The notes under the pieces: model-generated
What the model saw: the letters and a program-made list of their open reading frames with translations, nothing else
Databases searched by the model: none
Told to the model about the DNA's origin: nothing
Program-made: the position numbers and the translations under genes
Part shown: positions 19,531 through 21,541 of the stretch, piece after piece
How positions within the stretch are numbered: position 1 is the stretch's first letter
Layout: each line of letters starts with the position of its first letter
Source: a virus
Strand: one strand, 5' to 3'
DNA: 21,541 nt
IMG/VR virus record: IMGVR_UViG_3300030104_005726
Coordinates: 1 to 21,541 of that record

Positions 19531-21541
19531 ATGTCACAAACAAAAGCCCAGTTACTTGACAATATCAAGGATAACGTTCAACTTGATGCACGAAACTCTT
19601 TACGTTTTGCTGATACTGACTCAAGTCATTATGTAGCTTTCAAGGCGCCAGCTACGGTTTCGAGCAATGTGACTTGGACCCTCCCATCGGCTGATGGCTC
19701 TGCCAACTACGTTTTGGCTACGGATGGATCTGGAACGCTATCTTGGATAGCTGATCCAGCTGGACAATGGACAACTAGTGGTAGCAATATTTATTTCACA
19801 GGAGGCAACGTAGGAATAGGAGATAGCTCACCAAGTAATCCTCTATCTGTGACAGGGGCTTCAGCTTTTAATGGAGACGTAACTTTAACAGGTGCTAGTT
19901 ATAACGTTACTTGGGATAAGTCAGCAGATGATTTGATCTTTAATGACAATGCAAAGGCTGCGTTTGGAACTTCGTCAGATTTATCTATTTACCATGATGG
20001 GTCTAACTCATTCATAGATGATTCTGGCACTGGCAATTTAGTAGTTCGATCAAGCACTATTGCTTTTGAAAATGCTCCAGGTGGAGGAGAAAGTCTTGCT
20101 AAATTCATAGGGAACGGAGCCGTAGAACTCTATCACGACAACACAAAGCGTTTTGAGACAACGGGTTCTGGTATAACTGTTACAGGAGGTGCTAATTTCT
20201 CATCAAATGTAGTTGTTGATAATGGCACAGTAAGATGTAATAGTGGTTTTAGTTCTGATACCGACTTAATTTTTAATTCTGATGCAAATGCTAACGGATC
20301 CAGCGCAATAATTTTTCAAGATGGTGGTAGTGAAAAAGCAAGAATCACAAGTGGGAACATACGAATAGCAAACGACTCAGGCAAGATACAATTAGGAGCT
20401 TCTCAAGATTTATCTATTTACCATGATGGAAGCGGATCGCAGATTACCAACTCAACTGGTTACTTAGTTATACAAAGTGACGATCTACGTTTAAGAGACC
20501 AAGCTAGTGGTCATCCTTATCTTAAGGGTGTAGCAGACGGAGCCGTAGAACTCTATTGGAATAATGCTAAAAAGCTAGATACCTATGAGTACGGAGTTAA
20601 TGTAACAGGAAACATAACGACAACCAGTCATGTTTATTGGGGCGATAACGGTGAAGCGATATTTGGTGCTGGATCAGATCTAAAAATATTCCATGACGGC
20701 AGCCACTCTAGGATTTATAGCTTAACAGGTAATATATCTTGTAAAGCAAATGCATACTATTTTAATAATGCTTCTGGTACTGAGAATTGTTTAGATATAG
20801 TTCAAGATGGGGCTGTAAGTCTCTATTACGACAACGCTAAAGTTTTCTACACGGAAGCCTATGGAGCAGTAGTCAAACGACCTTCAGGTGGTTCAACAGT
20901 TCTTGAAGTTTACGGATCGGAAGGGGAAAATGCTGAAATCAATTTAAAAGCTGATGACGGTGACGATAGTGCTGACCGTTGGAAAATAAAAGCTAATGCT
21001 AGTTCTAGCTTGTTTGAAATACAAGACTATGCGTCAGGCAGTTGGGTAAGTAAAATACAAGTTCAAGGTGGAGCTGCTGGAGCTGTTTTCTTAAGTTATG
21101 GAAATTCTCAGAAATTGTACACAACTTCCGCAGGAGTTACAGTATCGGGAACTATAACGTCAGAGGTTACAGGTACCAGTATGGTTGCCGCTACATTTAT
21201 AAACAGTGGATCAACATCAGACGGAACAGAAGTTCAAATTAGAAATGATACTAATACACCTGCTGATGGTGATCAAACTGGTTATTTACAATTTTCTGGT
21301 AAAGATTCCAATGGAAACTCAACTATATATAATGCAATAATTGGATATACGGATGACGTTACAGATGGCACAGAAGATGGAAGTTTAAAATTCTTCTGTA
21401 GAACTAATGGTGGCTTTGCTCAAAGGTTAGCAATAGCTGCAGATGGTACGTTTACAGGTTCTGCTTCTAATGATATTTCTGACCAAAGATTAAAAGACAA
21501 CATTGCAACTGTTGTAGATCCAATTGGAAAAATAAAAGCAT
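19531..21541 (+). CDS. Second tail fibre-like protein with S74 domain start (3' truncated)
   Basis: The frame is open from ATG 19531 to the right edge (670 complete codons). The start MSQTKAQLLDNIKDNVQLDA is followed by a beta-rich collar region (FKAPATVSSNVTWTLPSADG) and G-G-N-V-G-I-G. Then come three shaft modules carrying DLSIYHDGS...G-x-L...DGAVELYxDN. The last residues before the edge (DISDQRLKDNIATVVDPIGK) are the opening of a Peptidase_S74 domain, so the same self-cleaving chaperone closes this fibre too. Expected to be a virion fibre binding the host surface. A 56-bp gap precedes it, containing AT-rich sequence (TATATAGATTAAAAATTAG) that may hold a promoter. Confidence 0.92.
   Translation, partial: MSQTKAQLLDNIKDNVQLDARNSLRFADTDSSHYVAFKAPATVSSNVTWTLPSADGSANYVLATDGSGTLSWIADPAGQWTTSGSNIYFTGGNVGIGDSSPSNPLSVTGASAFNGDVTLTGASYNVTWDKSADDLIFNDNAKAAFGTSSDLSIYHDGSNSFIDDSGTGNLVVRSSTIAFENAPGGGESLAKFIGNGAVELYHDNTKRFETTGSGITVTGGANFSSNVVVDNGTVRCNSGFSSDTDLIFNSDANANGSSAIIFQDGGSEKARITSGNIRIANDSGKIQLGASQDLSIYHDGSGSQITNSTGYLVIQSDDLRLRDQASGHPYLKGVADGAVELYWNNAKKLDTYEYGVNVTGNITTTSHVYWGDNGEAIFGAGSDLKIFHDGSHSRIYSLTGNISCKANAYYFNNASGTENCLDIVQDGAVSLYYDNAKVFYTEAYGAVVKRPSGGSTVLEVYGSEGENAEINLKADDGDDSADRWKIKANASSSLFEIQDYASGSWVSKIQVQGGAAGAVFLSYGNSQKLYTTSAGVTVSGTITSEVTGTSMVAATFINSGSTSDGTEVQIRNDTNTPADGDQTGYLQFSGKDSNGNSTIYNAIIGYTDDVTDGTEDGSLKFFCRTNGGFAQRLAIAADGTFTGSASNDISDQRLKDNIATVVDPIGKIKA
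19957..20880 (+). repeat. Three shaft modules with identical DNA stretches
   Basis: Modules start near 19957, 20389 and 20659. Each reads F/L-G-x-S-x-D-L-x-I-Y/F-H-D-G-S, then an I-x-x-x-x-G strand pair, then D-G-A-V-x-L-Y-x-[DN]-N-[TA]-K. Modules 1 and 2 share a 23-bp identical stretch covering the D-L-S-I-Y-H-D-G codons (19978-20000 and 20408-20430) and a 20-bp identical stretch over G-A-V-E-L-Y (near 20117 and 20537). Module 3 has diverged at both sites. Confidence 0.8.

Overview
The window looks like part of a tailed-phage genome, most probably a marine cyanophage of the T4-like myovirus type. The evidence is dense packing with stop/start overlaps on both strands, AT-rich sequence, and many small unannotated genes. 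It also has two S74-type tail fibre genes with the (LxIYHDGS...GAVELYxDN) modules common in cyanophage fibres, a phage 2OG-Fe(II) oxygenase, phage-type HNH and lysozyme-like proteins, and a small protein resembling the cyanobacterial phycobilisome-degradation adaptor NblA. No rRNA, tRNA, integrase, transposase or CRISPR array was seen. All family calls were made by eye from motifs; none was searched against a database.

Layout. Positions 3-4067 hold the 3' part of a giant fibre gene: an N-terminal fibre region, about fifty 17-residue beta-roll repeats, and a C-terminal S74 chaperone/autoprotease. Three small plus-strand genes follow (4094-5341). A minus-strand trio of exported proteins (5265-6935) comes next; two are related to each other and the third has no standard start codon. 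Plus-strand genes 7007-9646 encode a holin-like two-helix membrane protein, a C39-like papain-fold protein, small proteins, an HNH nuclease with a possible 5' frameshift, and a basic protein. A minus-strand prolyl-4-hydroxylase-like oxygenase (9647-10453) faces a plus cluster (10503-11991): a possible small membrane protein, the NblA-like protein, a putative virion-type protein and a degenerate lysozyme-like protein.

From 18504 back to 11699 the minus strand carries a long tightly coupled gene string. It encodes a multi-zinc-module protein with an HTH-like core, a PPC-like beta-sandwich protein, several unknowns, a Dam-like methyltransferase relative next to an Nmad1/DUF1599-like protein, a Cys-rich protein and small Lys-rich proteins. 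It is interrupted by two plus-strand genes (15645-16387). A roughly 290-bp non-coding stretch with palindromes and inverted repeats (18505-18794) lies at the head of this string. The window closes with a small Cys-containing minus gene, two small plus genes and the 5' part of a second S74 fibre gene (19531 to the edge).

Putting it together, an accessory region of mostly small genes lies between two host-recognition fibre genes. Its recognisable contents suggest host physiology (NblA-like), DNA modification (Dam-like plus Nmad1-like), envelope or virion functions (exported trio, holin-like, C39-like, lysozyme-like) and regulation (zinc/HTH protein). Several enzyme-like proteins lack expected catalytic residues, which suggests they have been reused as structural or binding proteins.
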